NCBI GenBank assembly: GCA_903959355.1
Contig: CAJBWJ010000058.1
Location: 1-37,755, forward strand
Source of the DNA: an uncultured bacterium
GTDB lineage: Bacteria; Patescibacteriota; Microgenomatia; UBA1400; PJMF01
Direction: 5' to 3'
Length of the DNA stretch: 37,755 nt
Position 1 is the stretch's first letter; each line of letters opens with the position of its first letter. Made by a program: the position numbers and the translations under genes. The notes beneath the pieces are model-generated. The model had not been told where the DNA came from and ran no database searches. It was given only the letters and a program-made list of their open reading frames with translations. Below, one piece after another: positions 1 through 9,451 of the stretch.

Positions 1-512
1 AATAAAACTGAAACTTGCTTGAAATTCAATTTATTAAAAAATAAAAACACTGACATGCTCGCTCCAAAAACTAAAACTGTTCCAAAATCTGGTTCTAGCA
101 AAATTAAAATAGCTGGCAAAGCAATAATCGCTAAAGTTTGTACTAGTAAAAGCCAGGTGAATTTCTTTTCCTTATTAAAAAAACTGCATAAATAAAGAGC
201 TACTACTGGCACAGCAAGCTGAGACGGCTGAAATTTAAAACCAAAAGGCAGTACGATCCAAGCCGAAATACCTCTGGTAATAGAGCCGTAAACAAGCAAA
301 AAGAGTAACAATAAATTAAGCAATAAATAAGACCACTTAGCTATTTTTAAATGAAACTCAAAAGGTAATTTCCAAGCAATAAAAAATACTAAAAAAGCCA
401 AAGCAAAAGAAATAGTTTGCTTGTATAGAAGTTCAGGAACGATACTGCGCAGAGTCGTCAACGACAAAACTGTAAAAAGAAACAAGATGCCTAATAAAAA
501 ATATTTACGCAT
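1..512 (-). CDS. rodA: RodA/FtsW-type SEDS peptidoglycan polymerase, truncated at the window edge (N-terminal part only)
   Basis: Hand translation of the reverse strand from ATG at 512: MRKYFLLGILFLFTVLSLTTLRSIVPELLYKQ...GISAWIVLPFGFKFQPSQLAVPVVALYL...ILLEPDFGTVLVFGASMSV; SEDS motifs (lPfGf.fQPSql, LEPDFGT). Not in the ORF track because it runs off the window. Confidence 0.8.
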   Translation of the reverse strand, partial: MRKYFLLGILFLFTVLSLTTLRSIVPELLYKQTISFALAFLVFFIAWKLPFEFHLKIAKWSYLLLNLLLLFLLVYGSITRGISAWIVLPFGFKFQPSQLAVPVVALYLCSFFNKEKKFTWLLLVQTLAIIALPAILILLEPDFGTVLVFGASMSVFLFFNKLNFKQVSVL

Positions 513-536
513 AAACCTTGGCTTAGTTTAGACCAA

Positions 537-1298
537 TTATGACAAACTTTCAAAATATTCTGCCAAGCCATCGTTTTTAACATCACCTATAATTTGATCG
601 GCTAATTCTTTCAGATCAGGAACAGCATTGCCCATGGCTATTTTGAGTCCAACTCCAGCAAATAAATGAAAATCATTATTACCATCACCAACGCCAATTG
701 AATTATTTTTACTGACGGCAGTTTTCTCCAAAAGAATCGCTATGGCATGTTCTTTGGTAGCCTGAGCGTTGGTTATGTGCAAATCACGACAGCCTTTAAT
801 CTTGTCGAAGACCATCGTGCAAATAACATTTGGTATTTGAGAAATTTTTTCTTGAATAATAAAGGCTATTTTCTCTGGAACAAAAACTTGCTCTAAAAAA
901 TAAACTTCTTCTGGTAAAACAAAAGTGTCTGCAGATAAACCACCATTGAAGTAATCATCTTCGCTGTAGTCGTTGCACAAAATCTTGTACTTCGAATACT
1001 CAGACATGATTTGTAAAATTTGTTTGGCTGCTGCTTTTTCAATATTATGTTGCCAGATAATTTCACCAGTTTTTGGTAAACAAATCCTCGTTCCACCAGA
1101 AATGACGCAAGGATCTTCTAACTCTAAATCTTGTAATAAATCTTTAGCAAAAGTCCAAGACCTGCCAGTCGCAGCACAAATAAAATAACGATCTTCTAAA
1201 TTTCTAATCGCTTCTTTTAATCTTTGGCTGGCTAACTTCTGATCTGGAGAATCAATAGCTGTACCATCTAGATCGATAATGATGGCTTTATTCTTCAT
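537..1298 (-). CDS. HAD-superfamily (Cof-like) hydrolase
   Basis: ORF with DLDGTAID motif and C-terminal GDGNNDFHLFAGVGLKIAMGNA motif; ATGA overlap with the ileS stop. Confidence 0.88.
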   Translation of the reverse strand: MKNKAIIIDLDGTAIDSPDQKLASQRLKEAIRNLEDRYFICAATGRSWTFAKDLLQDLELEDPCVISGGTRICLPKTGEIIWQHNIEKAAAKQILQIMSEYSKYKILCNDYSEDDYFNGGLSADTFVLPEEVYFLEQVFVPEKIAFIIQEKISQIPNVICTMVFDKIKGCRDLHITNAQATKEHAIAILLEKTAVSKNNSIGVGDGNNDFHLFAGVGLKIAMGNAVPDLKELADQIIGDVKNDGLAEYFESLS

Positions 1299-4147
1299 AT
1301 TTTAAGCTTAGCTATTTCACCAGCAACGATTTTAGTATTCGTTTTCTCTTCAATTTCTTGTTTAAAAGCTTCTGGATAGTTCGGTAATTCGACTTCAACA
1401 ATTTTATTCATATCCAAAAGAGCCTCTTTGCGTAAATCTTGAATTTGACGAATTATTTCTCTGGCTTCACCTTCAGCTCTGAGTTCATCGGTCAAATTGA
1501 AATCATAATCCACTCTTAAATCACCAGAGTTATCTAGCCATTCAATTTTTTTGACATTGAGCTCCATCAGAAGAAGTGCTTCTAACTCGTCGCGATATTC
1601 AAGCTCAGCAAAACCACTTACTTTCAAACTAGCTAAAGGCTGACGAGCCTTAAGCTGCTTCTCTCGACGCAAGCTATGACCAAGTTCAACAATCTTACGA
1701 GCCAAATCCATGGCAGTTTCTAATTTTTGATCATGAAATTTTTCCTGATATTCTGGGAAAGCTTGCAAGTGAATAGAATTTTCTTCACTAATCATATTGT
1801 GATGAATCAGTTCGGTAAAAAATGGCACTATCGGCGCAAAAGCCTTAGCCAATTCATAAATCACCGTCGCAAAAACTTGACTAACTTCTTGATTGTCGCT
1901 CGCTTTAAGGCGCTCGCGACTCAAACGCAAATACCAAGTCGACAATTCATCGATGAATGGAGCCAATAAGCGACTGGCCTTCATCACATCATAATTATCG
2001 AGATTTTGTCTTAGCTCTTCAATGACGCTTTGCAAACGACTCAGAATCCAACGATCAAGTAAATTACTTGGCAATTTGTCGGCAGCTAAGTCGAAGAAAC
2101 CAGCTTTTTGATCACTAAATGATTTATAGAAAGCCAAAACATTCCACCAAATCACAAAAACACGACGACGCAAATTAGCTACGTCTTTCTCGTCAAAATT
2201 AAGAGTTTCTGCCTTAACTGCAGGAGATGACATCATGTACAAACGCAATGCATCAGCTCCATACTTTTCCAAAATTGCTCCTGGCTCTGGATAATTTTTG
2301 AGACGCTTGCTCATTTTTTTACCATCAGATGCCATGATTAAACCAGTGCACATTACATTTTTGAAAGCACTAGTTTCTTTTTCACTACCCAAAGTTAGAG
2401 CAGTTGCCAAAACATGCAAAGTGTAAAACCAACCGCGAGTCTGATCTTGACCCTCAGAAATAAAATCGGCAGGGAAAGAACGCTTAAAAGCTTCTTGATT
2501 GGCAAATGGATAATGCAACTCACCATAAGGCATGGAGCCTGATTCAAACCAACAATCCAAAACTTCAGGAATGTGATGATAAGTTTTGCCGTCTTTTTCA
2601 AAAGTAATTTTATCAACAATGTGTTTGTGCAAATCGCTAACTTTCTGACCAGAAAGAGTTTCTAATTCTTCAATAGAACTGATACAAACAAAATCACCGC
2701 TTTCACTCTCCCAAATTGGTAGAGGAGTGCCCCAATAACGATTGCGAGAAATTGCCCAATCACGAGCACCCTCAAGCCATTTGCCAAAGCGACCATGCTT
2801 GATATGATCAGGCTGCCAATTAACCTTTTCGTTGTTGGCCAAAAGCTGATCTTTGAAGGAGCTGACTTTGACATACCAACTATCAGTAGCGTAATTAAGC
2901 AGAGGAGTATCACAACGCCAACAATGTGGATAACTGTGCTCGATTTTTTTCTTGGCAAAAAGCGTCCCACGAGCGGCTAAATATTTAATAATCTCAACAT
3001 CAGTCATGGTTGGATTATCTTTTGGTTTGACTTCCATCCCAGCAAAATCTGTCACCTCAGCTGTGAAACGACCATCCATACCCACATGTTGCAACAGCTC
3101 AATACCTTCAGCTTTGCCAACTTTATAGTCATCTTCACCAAAAGCTGGAGCAATGTGGACGATGCCAGTACCTTCATCCAAAGTCACAAAATCTTCAGTG
3201 ACAATACGGAAAGCTTTGGCCCAATTAGCAAAATATGGGAAAACTGGAGTGTAGGTCAGGCCAGCTAATTTGGAACCCATAAATGGCTCGCCAACTAATT
3301 CGAAATCTTTATCAACAATTACTTCAGCCAAACGAGTTTTAGAGACAATTATCAAACCCTCTTCGCCAACAATTTTAACCAAAACATATTCAAGATCCGG
3401 ACCAACTGCCAATAGAACATTGCCTGGCAAAGTCCAAGGAGTGGTAGTCCAAGCGACGGCATAGATTTTCTCGCTGGTTTCTACACCAAGAGTGGCGGCA
3501 GCGTTAACCAATTCGAATTTAGCAAAAACAGAAATATCTTTAACATCTTTGTAACCTTGAGTCACTTCAAAATTGGAAAGCGGAGTTCCACAACGAGGAC
3601 AGATGTGCATGGACTTATGGCTTTTGTAAATCAGGCCCTTATCCCAAAGCTTACGGAAAACCCACCAGACGGTTTCCATGAATTCTTTATCCATAGTTTT
3701 GTAGGCGTGATCCATGTCAATCCAGCGACCAATACGACGAATGGTGGTTTTCCACTCCTCGGCATATGTCAGAACAGTTTGACGACATGCTTCGTTAAAT
3801 TTATCCACACCATAGGTCTCAATGTCTTTTTTGCTATCAAGATTGAGTTGTTTTTCGATGATATTTTCGACTGGTAGACCATGACAATCCCAACCCCAAA
3901 CACGGCGAACTTTCTTGCCCAGCATGGTCTGATAACGAGGAATTAAATCCTTGATAATAGACTGCATTAAATGACCATAATGAGGCAAACCAGTGGCAAA
4001 TGGAGGACCATCATAGAAAGAGAATGAATTATCTTCGCTTCTTTGATTGACTGATTTCTGGAAGGTTTGATCTTGATCCCAAAAGGCGAGAATTTCTTGT
4101 TCTAATTCTGGAAAATTTGGTACTTGTCTAAAATCTTTGATTTTCAT
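1295..4147 (-). CDS. ileS: Isoleucyl-tRNA synthetase (eukaryal-like IleRS2 type)
   Basis: FYDGPPFATGLPHYGH (HIGH region), WGWDCHGLPVE, GKKMSKRLKNYPEP (KMSKS); SD-like AAGGA before ATG. Confidence 0.97.
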   Translation of the reverse strand: MKIKDFRQVPNFPELEQEILAFWDQDQTFQKSVNQRSEDNSFSFYDGPPFATGLPHYGHLMQSIIKDLIPRYQTMLGKKVRRVWGWDCHGLPVENIIEKQLNLDSKKDIETYGVDKFNEACRQTVLTYAEEWKTTIRRIGRWIDMDHAYKTMDKEFMETVWWVFRKLWDKGLIYKSHKSMHICPRCGTPLSNFEVTQGYKDVKDISVFAKFELVNAAATLGVETSEKIYAVAWTTTPWTLPGNVLLAVGPDLEYVLVKIVGEEGLIIVSKTRLAEVIVDKDFELVGEPFMGSKLAGLTYTPVFPYFANWAKAFRIVTEDFVTLDEGTGIVHIAPAFGEDDYKVGKAEGIELLQHVGMDGRFTAEVTDFAGMEVKPKDNPTMTDVEIIKYLAARGTLFAKKKIEHSYPHCWRCDTPLLNYATDSWYVKVSSFKDQLLANNEKVNWQPDHIKHGRFGKWLEGARDWAISRNRYWGTPLPIWESESGDFVCISSIEELETLSGQKVSDLHKHIVDKITFEKDGKTYHHIPEVLDCWFESGSMPYGELHYPFANQEAFKRSFPADFISEGQDQTRGWFYTLHVLATALTLGSEKETSAFKNVMCTGLIMASDGKKMSKRLKNYPEPGAILEKYGADALRLYMMSSPAVKAETLNFDEKDVANLRRRVFVIWWNVLAFYKSFSDQKAGFFDLAADKLPSNLLDRWILSRLQSVIEELRQNLDNYDVMKASRLLAPFIDELSTWYLRLSRERLKASDNQEVSQVFATVIYELAKAFAPIVPFFTELIHHNMISEENSIHLQAFPEYQEKFHDQKLETAMDLARKIVELGHSLRREKQLKARQPLASLKVSGFAELEYRDELEALLLMELNVKKIEWLDNSGDLRVDYDFNLTDELRAEGEAREIIRQIQDLRKEALLDMNKIVEVELPNYPEAFKQEIEEKTNTKIVAGEIAKLKI

Positions 4148-4376
4148 TGTTTCCTTATATATTTTTTTGCTACAAAAAAAGCCTGCCTAAAAACGAACCA
4201 AAAGTGTCGTTTCTAAGCAGGCTTATCTTATAGAAGATAAAGGTACCAGCCTTGCTAATACTTAATTTAAGTGATTACGGACTCACCCGGCTTGGTCTAA
4301 TCAATTCTTGCTTTAAGACAAGAAAATTTCTTCAAGCACCTTGCCATTGATAGTGGCTAAAACGGTTTTAATTTAA
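4148..4376 (-). promoter_or_regulatory. Candidate T-box riboswitch leader of ileS (5' UTR)
   Basis: Minus-strand leader contains AGCAAGGC-UGGUACC-U-UUAUCUU-CUAU-AAGAUAA-GCCUGC: UGGNACC core in a bulge between an A1-like helix (GCAAGGC/GCCUGC, one bulged A) and an A2-like perfect 7-bp hairpin. The GCCUGC strand is also the 5' arm of a downstream intrinsic terminator. Confidence 0.75.
4174..4224 (-). terminator. Intrinsic terminator in the ileS leader (attenuator)
   Basis: Minus strand AGCCTGCTTAGAAACGA-CACTTTTGGT-TCGTTTTTAGGCAGGCT followed by a T tract. Confidence 0.85.
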
Positions 4377-4383
4377 CAAAGGA

Positions 4384-4389
4384 ATTATA
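4384..4389 (-). promoter_or_regulatory. -10 element (TATAAT) upstream of the ileS leader
   Basis: Perfect TATAAT on the minus strand in the 4148-4422 noncoding gap; no good -35 seen. Confidence 0.5.
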
Positions 4390-4422
4390 GCACAAAGATA
4401 GCTCACTAAACTAAATTTAAAA

Positions 4423-4866
4423 TCATCCGACTTGCTTTGCAACAGTAGTATGCGCTTCTAACAAAATCGGTTTATTTTCCCTAGAAATTAATTTCAATTG
4501 TATCTGTACCCGGCCAGAATTAAAGACAACCTGAACTTCTTCAGATTCCAGTGGCCATTTGATAGTTTGCTGCACTGTTTGATGAGAGTGAACCGCATTG
4601 TTGAAACTAATAGCTAAGCTTTCGCTTTCTGATTCTAAATAAAAAGACAGTCCTCCCACAAGTTCTCTTCCACGTAAGTTCCAAACCTTATTATCAAAAG
4701 CCATTTCTTTTCTAAAGAAATATTCATCTTTAATAACTGGGCTTTCTTCTTCTTTTTTTCCCGTTAATAGAGCCTTGATTTTAGTGCCAATGGCACGCGT
4801 TTTCTCTGGGATATAATCAAAAATTACTTCTGCTATATCATCAATTACGTCTCCTTCTCTTTTCAT
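4423..4866 (-). CDS. Hypothetical protein (147 aa) downstream of ftsZ; possible Hsp20-like beta-sandwich
   Basis: Intact ORF with strong SD (AGGAGATTAAGAACATG) directly after ftsZ; C-terminal TIKWPLESEEVQVVFNSGRVQIQLKL resembles the Hsp20 end motif. Confidence 0.8.
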   Translation of the reverse strand: MKREGDVIDDIAEVIFDYIPEKTRAIGTKIKALLTGKKEEESPVIKDEYFFRKEMAFDNKVWNLRGRELVGGLSFYLESESESLAISFNNAVHSHQTVQQTIKWPLESEEVQVVFNSGRVQIQLKLISRENKPILLEAHTTVAKQVG

Positions 4867-4886
4867 GTTCTTAATCTCCTATATCC

Positions 4887-6188
4887 CTATCTATCTCTCA
4901 AAAAAGCTGGCACATCAAATTCAGCAAATTCATCATCGCTGTCGATGTCTTCTTTTTTGTCACTCTTGTCATCACGCTTTTGTTCTTCTTTTTTCTTCAA
5001 GTTAAAGAGAGCAGAGCGAACGAAAGGATTGTGACTTTCTTGTGGCTCTTCTTTTTTAGGCTTAGCCGGCATGATTTGAGGCTGAGTAAAACCACTTGGA
5101 GCACGGTCAATTTTATCTTCCTCTTCATCTTCTTCATTTTGCTTACTGTAATTAGCGGTTGGACCAGTCATTTTACGACGAGATTCTCTGCCATAAGCCC
5201 CGAACATAGCTCTAGGACCAGAACCTGGATAATTGTCACCAAAACCAGTGGCAATGACGCTAATCTTGATCTTAGAACCCATGTTTTCGTCAATCGTAGC
5301 GCCAAAAATGACGTTAGCATCTGGATCGGAGCTGTCAGCAATCACTGAAGAAGCATCGGAAACTTCGCTCATGGTCATATCTGGACCACCAGTAATGTTG
5401 TAAAGAATACCCTTGGCCCCATCGATGGAAACTTCCAAAAGTGGGGAAGAAACAGCCATACGAGCAGCAGTCACAGCGCGATCTTCTCCAGAAGCCTCAC
5501 CAATACCCATCAAAGCTGAACCGGAATCAATCATGATAGTTTTTACATCAGCAAAATCAACATTTATCATGCCTGGAACAGTGATTAAATCGGAAATACC
5601 TTTGACACCCTGGCCGAGAACATTGTCAGCCAAACGGAAAGCATCGATAAAAGTCATTTTTTTATCGACTACTTCAAGTAAACGTTGGTTTGGAATCACA
5701 ATTAAAGTGTCGACAGTATCACCAAGAGCTTCAATGCCTTCGTCAGCGGTCTGCATGCGACGAATGCCTTCAAAAGCAAATGGTTTGGTGACCACGGCTA
5801 CAGTCAAAGCACCAGCTTCTTTGGCAATTTCAGCGATGATAGGGGCCGCACCAGTACCAGTGCCACCACCCATACCAGCAGTAATGAAAACCATATCAGT
5901 ATCGAAAAGCAGATCCTTAAGCTTCTCGCGACTCTCTTCAGCAGCAGTGCGACCAACTTCTGGATCAGCACCAGCACCAAGACCACGAGTAAAATTGCTA
6001 CCAATTTGCATTTTAGTTTCAGCTTTGGAAGTTAAAAGTGCTTGAGCATCAGTATTAACAGTGATAAATTCCACACCACTAATTTGTCTAGATAGGACCA
6101 TGGAATTGACAGCATTGCTACCGCCACCACCAACACCAATGACTTTGATTTTGGCAAAAGTTGTATTTGAAGGTTTAACGAGTCCCAT
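4887..6188 (-). CDS. ftsZ: Cell division protein FtsZ
   Basis: [25 protein letters not shown] tubulin signature, C-terminal peptide [10 protein letters not shown]. Confidence 0.99.
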   Translation of the reverse strand: MGLVKPSNTTFAKIKVIGVGGGGSNAVNSMVLSRQISGVEFITVNTDAQALLTSKAETKMQIGSNFTRGLGAGADPEVGRTAAEESREKLKDLLFDTDMVFITAGMGGGTGTGAAPIIAEIAKEAGALTVAVVTKPFAFEGIRRMQTADEGIEALGDTVDTLIVIPNQRLLEVVDKKMTFIDAFRLADNVLGQGVKGISDLITVPGMINVDFADVKTIMIDSGSALMGIGEASGEDRAVTAARMAVSSPLLEVSIDGAKGILYNITGGPDMTMSEVSDASSVIADSSDPDANVIFGATIDENMGSKIKISVIATGFGDNYPGSGPRAMFGAYGRESRRKMTGPTANYSKQNEEDEEEDKIDRAPSGFTQPQIMPAKPKKEEPQESHNPFVRSALFNLKKKEEQKRDDKSDKKEDIDSDDEFAEFDVPAFLRDR

Positions 6189-6246
6189 ATTTTTAAGGCT
6201 TTCTTAGCAGGTGTTTATAGCAAGATATCAAACTACAACATAAAAA

Positions 6247-7557
6247 TCAAGGCAAAATTGTTTTAGTAGTTTTTTTAATCTTATCGATAATATTTTTAAA
6301 CAAATCTTTTGGTAAGAGTGACTTCCAATCAAAATCTTCGCTGACCGTCGCTACATTACCTTGCTTAAGTGCATAATCTAATAAACCAACTGCTACAGCA
6401 AAATTTGGTTTTTTAATATCTTCGGTTAAGCCTTCAATGTCCTCAGGAGAAGCCAGACGAACTGGCAAATTACTAACTTTTTTGGCGACTTCAACTAGAG
6501 AAGCCGTCATCGCTCCACCGCCAGTTAAAATTAGACCAGCTGGCACTTTATTGCCAGAAAGCAAATCTGCTTTGTCTAATTCTTGCATGACTAAACGGAA
6601 AATTTCTCTAATTCGAGGCTCCATGATGCCGCTGATCAAAGTTTTTTTGGATAAAAAATCATTATGAGCAATGCCAACAGTTTCTGGATCTATGGAATCA
6701 AGTTTTCTTTTTCTCTTAGTAAAGTCGGCTTTTGATTCACCAGGACTTGGTCTCATATCATCTGAACCATTGTCGGTTAAATAAAGCTTAAGTTTCTCAG
6801 CATCATCCATCGGAATACGACAACCTAGAGCGATATCTTGAGTAATATGCTTGGCACCAATTGGCAAAACAGCGGAAAATTCTAAAGCACCTTCAACATA
6901 AGCTGTAATGCTGGTAGTGCCCGCACCAATATCAACTAGAACAGCACCCAATTCTTTTTCTGTCTCTGTTAAAGCTATTTGTGAAGCTGCTAGGGCAGAG
7001 AAGACAAAAGCGTCGACCTTAACCCCCATATCGCTAATGCATTTTTCTAGATTACGCATCGCGGTAGTTAAACCAGTTATGATATGGGCTTCTGCTTCCA
7101 AACGCACGCCGGTCATGCCAACTGGATCTTTGACTCCATCTTGAGAATCAACTTTAAAATCTTTAGGAATAACATGAATAATTTCTCGATCAGTAGGCAT
7201 TGAAACAGCTCTAGCTGCCTCAATTACTCGGTCAACATCACTGCGCACGATTTCTTGATCAGCTGAAGCGACAGCCACAACTCCTTTGGAATTTTTATAT
7301 TTAATGTGAACTCCAGAGATAGAGACTACGGCACTCTTGACACTAAAACCGGCCATACGCTCTGCAGAATCCAAGCCTTGAGTGACAGTATTTAAAACCT
7401 GCTCAAGATCAATAATCATGCTGCGTTTCATACCTCTACTAGGAACCACAGAAAACCCAAGCACTTGCAGTTTTCCAAGTTCAGTTACTCTAGAAATTAG
7501 AGTTGTACACTTATCACTTCCTAAATCAATGGCTGCAATTATTTGTTCTTTACTCAT
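6247..7557 (-). CDS. ftsA: Cell division protein FtsA
   Basis: AAIDLGSDKCTTLIS, VDIGAGTTSI, LTGGGAM; C-terminal amphipathic helix LFKNIIDKIKKTTKTILP; adjacent to ftsZ. Confidence 0.97.
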   Translation of the reverse strand: MSKEQIIAAIDLGSDKCTTLISRVTELGKLQVLGFSVVPSRGMKRSMIIDLEQVLNTVTQGLDSAERMAGFSVKSAVVSISGVHIKYKNSKGVVAVASADQEIVRSDVDRVIEAARAVSMPTDREIIHVIPKDFKVDSQDGVKDPVGMTGVRLEAEAHIITGLTTAMRNLEKCISDMGVKVDAFVFSALAASQIALTETEKELGAVLVDIGAGTTSITAYVEGALEFSAVLPIGAKHITQDIALGCRIPMDDAEKLKLYLTDNGSDDMRPSPGESKADFTKRKRKLDSIDPETVGIAHNDFLSKKTLISGIMEPRIREIFRLVMQELDKADLLSGNKVPAGLILTGGGAMTASLVEVAKKVSNLPVRLASPEDIEGLTEDIKKPNFAVAVGLLDYALKQGNVATVSEDFDWKSLLPKDLFKNIIDKIKKTTKTILP

Positions 7558-7613
7558 AACTTTTATTCCACAAGAAATCTAACATAGACTATACAAAATT
7601 TTGGAGACAATGT

Positions 7614-8306
7614 CTATTCTTTGAGCACTGGTAAATTAAAACGCATGTCGAGAATTTTTTTGGTTGCCAAAATGTTTTTGATTTCTTCTTGTTTTAAAAC
7701 TAAAGAGAGGCGCTCCATTTGATAATCAAAGTCTTTGCTGTCATCAAGAATAACTTCAATTTCTTTTAGAAAAATATGAATTTCTTGATTATTTTGCCAA
7801 ACAATTTTATTTGTTTCGATTTGATGTTTCTTTAAAGCTTGGCTTAAACTCAGAAATTTTTGATGATAAGCGTCATCAAGATAACCGCGGCTCACTAAAG
7901 AAGGATCTCCCATAAATTCAATTGTCGGCAAATTTAAACGATCTTGGTCATTTTTTAGTTTATTATTTTGATTGAGTAAATAGCGATCTTGACCAACAAT
8001 TAGTCTATAGTCTGGCAATTTAGCCAAGAGAGATAGATTGATATTTCCTGATAAAGTTTTATTAATTTTTTGATATTGATAAACCTGACCGTATTGTTCG
8101 GTCGCTAATAAATCTTCCCAAATTTGATCATTTTCAAAATCAGTAAAAAATAAAGATTTACCTTTGAAACGCGCACTTATTTTTTCACAGACACCGCTTT
8201 CAATAGAAGCATTTTCTATGAAACAATTAATTTTTCTTAAAATAAAAACAAACTTAAATAGTAAAAATAAAATTACAAAAAAAATAAAGAAGCGCAAAAT
8301 TTTCAC
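7614..8306 (-). CDS. ftsQ: FtsQ/DivIB-like membrane-anchored division protein
   Basis: N-terminal TM, about 200 aa extracytoplasmic part ending ILDMRFNLPVLKE, position between murG and ftsA. Family inferred largely from synteny. Confidence 0.6.
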   Translation of the reverse strand: MKILRFFIFFVILFLLFKFVFILRKINCFIENASIESGVCEKISARFKGKSLFFTDFENDQIWEDLLATEQYGQVYQYQKINKTLSGNINLSLLAKLPDYRLIVGQDRYLLNQNNKLKNDQDRLNLPTIEFMGDPSLVSRGYLDDAYHQKFLSLSQALKKHQIETNKIVWQNNQEIHIFLKEIEVILDDSKDFDYQMERLSLVLKQEEIKNILATKKILDMRFNLPVLKE

Positions 8307-8311
8307 AAAGT

Positions 8312-9433
8312 TTATTTTTCTTTATAAGCCAGGATTAAAAGCTGATAAAGTTTGGCGCTACCATCCTGACGAAGTTGGTTCTTGGCCAAACTAAGGCGCA
8401 TATCTTTGTAGTTTTTTTCTAGATGATCGATGCTATCTAACAAAGTTGTGGAGCTCAAATATTTTTGCTGCAAAACTAGAGCTCCATTAATTTTCTGCAT
8501 CGTCAAAGCATTGGCTAATTGTTCATTTTGATAAGTATTTGGCAAAGGAACCAAGATTGCTGGAAGTGGGGCAAGAGACAGTTCTAAAACTGCATTGGCT
8601 CCAGATCTAGAAATGGCAAATTTAGCGTGTTGGTAAATCCAAAATAAATCTTCACCGTCAATCCATTCTTTAATGAAATATTTTTCTCTTAATTCTTTTG
8701 ACAAAGCTTTCTTTTTTTGCTCCAGCTCTTTAAATGAATCTTTAATTTTATTAGCTCTACCACATTGATGAACAATATAATAATTTGGCAGTAATTTTTC
8801 TAAATTATCTCCAATTAAATCATTGATGATAAAAGATCCTTGATTGCCACCCATAACTAGTAAAATATTTTTTGCTTCTGCTGGCAGCCATCCTGGTCTT
8901 TTAAGATCTTTGGCAAAAATCCTAGATCTGACTGGATTGCCAGTGACAACAAAATCTTTTCTTTTTAAATAAAGATTAGTTTCCTGATAAGAAATGGCAA
9001 CTTTGGAAGCAATTGTAGAAATAAATTGGTTAGCTTTACCCATTACCACTGTCTGTTCATGAGTAACCACAGGAATTCTCAAACTCTTAGCGGCAATAGC
9101 GAATGGTACTGCCAAATAAGAACCAAAGGAAAGAAAAAGATCTATTTTTTCATTAATTAGAATTTTTCTAGCCAAAGCAACTGTTTTTGGAAAAGCCAAA
9201 AAAGTACCAATCTTAGCTAAAAAAGAATAATTAACAAATTTAAAAGCCGCAAAAGGAATAAATTTTATTTTTCTTTTTTCTACCTCTTCTTTTTCAACAG
9301 CTTTTTGACCAAGTTTTTCCTGACTATATAAACGACCAACAAATAAAAGTTCATGCTCTGGATGACTAGCTTGAATGAAATCAATCATTGCGAGAGCAGG
9401 AGTTAAATGGGCACCGCTTAATAAAATTCTCAT
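8312..9433 (-). CDS. murG: MurG-like UDP-GlcNAc:lipid I N-acetylglucosaminyltransferase
   Basis: SGAHLTPALA, THEQTVVMGKANQF, VTGNPVRSRIF, VMGGNQGSFIIND, ISRSGANAVLELSLAPLPAILVPLP. Confidence 0.88.
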   Translation of the reverse strand: MRILLSGAHLTPALAMIDFIQASHPEHELLFVGRLYSQEKLGQKAVEKEEVEKRKIKFIPFAAFKFVNYSFLAKIGTFLAFPKTVALARKILINEKIDLFLSFGSYLAVPFAIAAKSLRIPVVTHEQTVVMGKANQFISTIASKVAISYQETNLYLKRKDFVVTGNPVRSRIFAKDLKRPGWLPAEAKNILLVMGGNQGSFIINDLIGDNLEKLLPNYYIVHQCGRANKIKDSFKELEQKKKALSKELREKYFIKEWIDGEDLFWIYQHAKFAISRSGANAVLELSLAPLPAILVPLPNTYQNEQLANALTMQKINGALVLQQKYLSSTTLLDSIDHLEKNYKDMRLSLAKNQLRQDGSAKLYQLLILAYKEK

Positions 9434-9451
9434 ATTTAAGACAAAATAAAT

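Noticed and set aside
1293-1298. Possible UGA reassignment (as in Gracilibacteria/SR1)
   Set aside because: TGA ends ileS and transketolase-N at positions where the next gene starts, so it works as a stop.
4423-4866. Calling the ftsZ-adjacent 147 aa protein SepF
   Set aside because: Only the position fits; I see no SepF-like sequence motif.
5413-6045. 210 aa + strand ORF antisense to ftsZ
   Set aside because: Shadow ORF of a strongly conserved gene; Ser/Pro/Lys-rich composition, no domain character.
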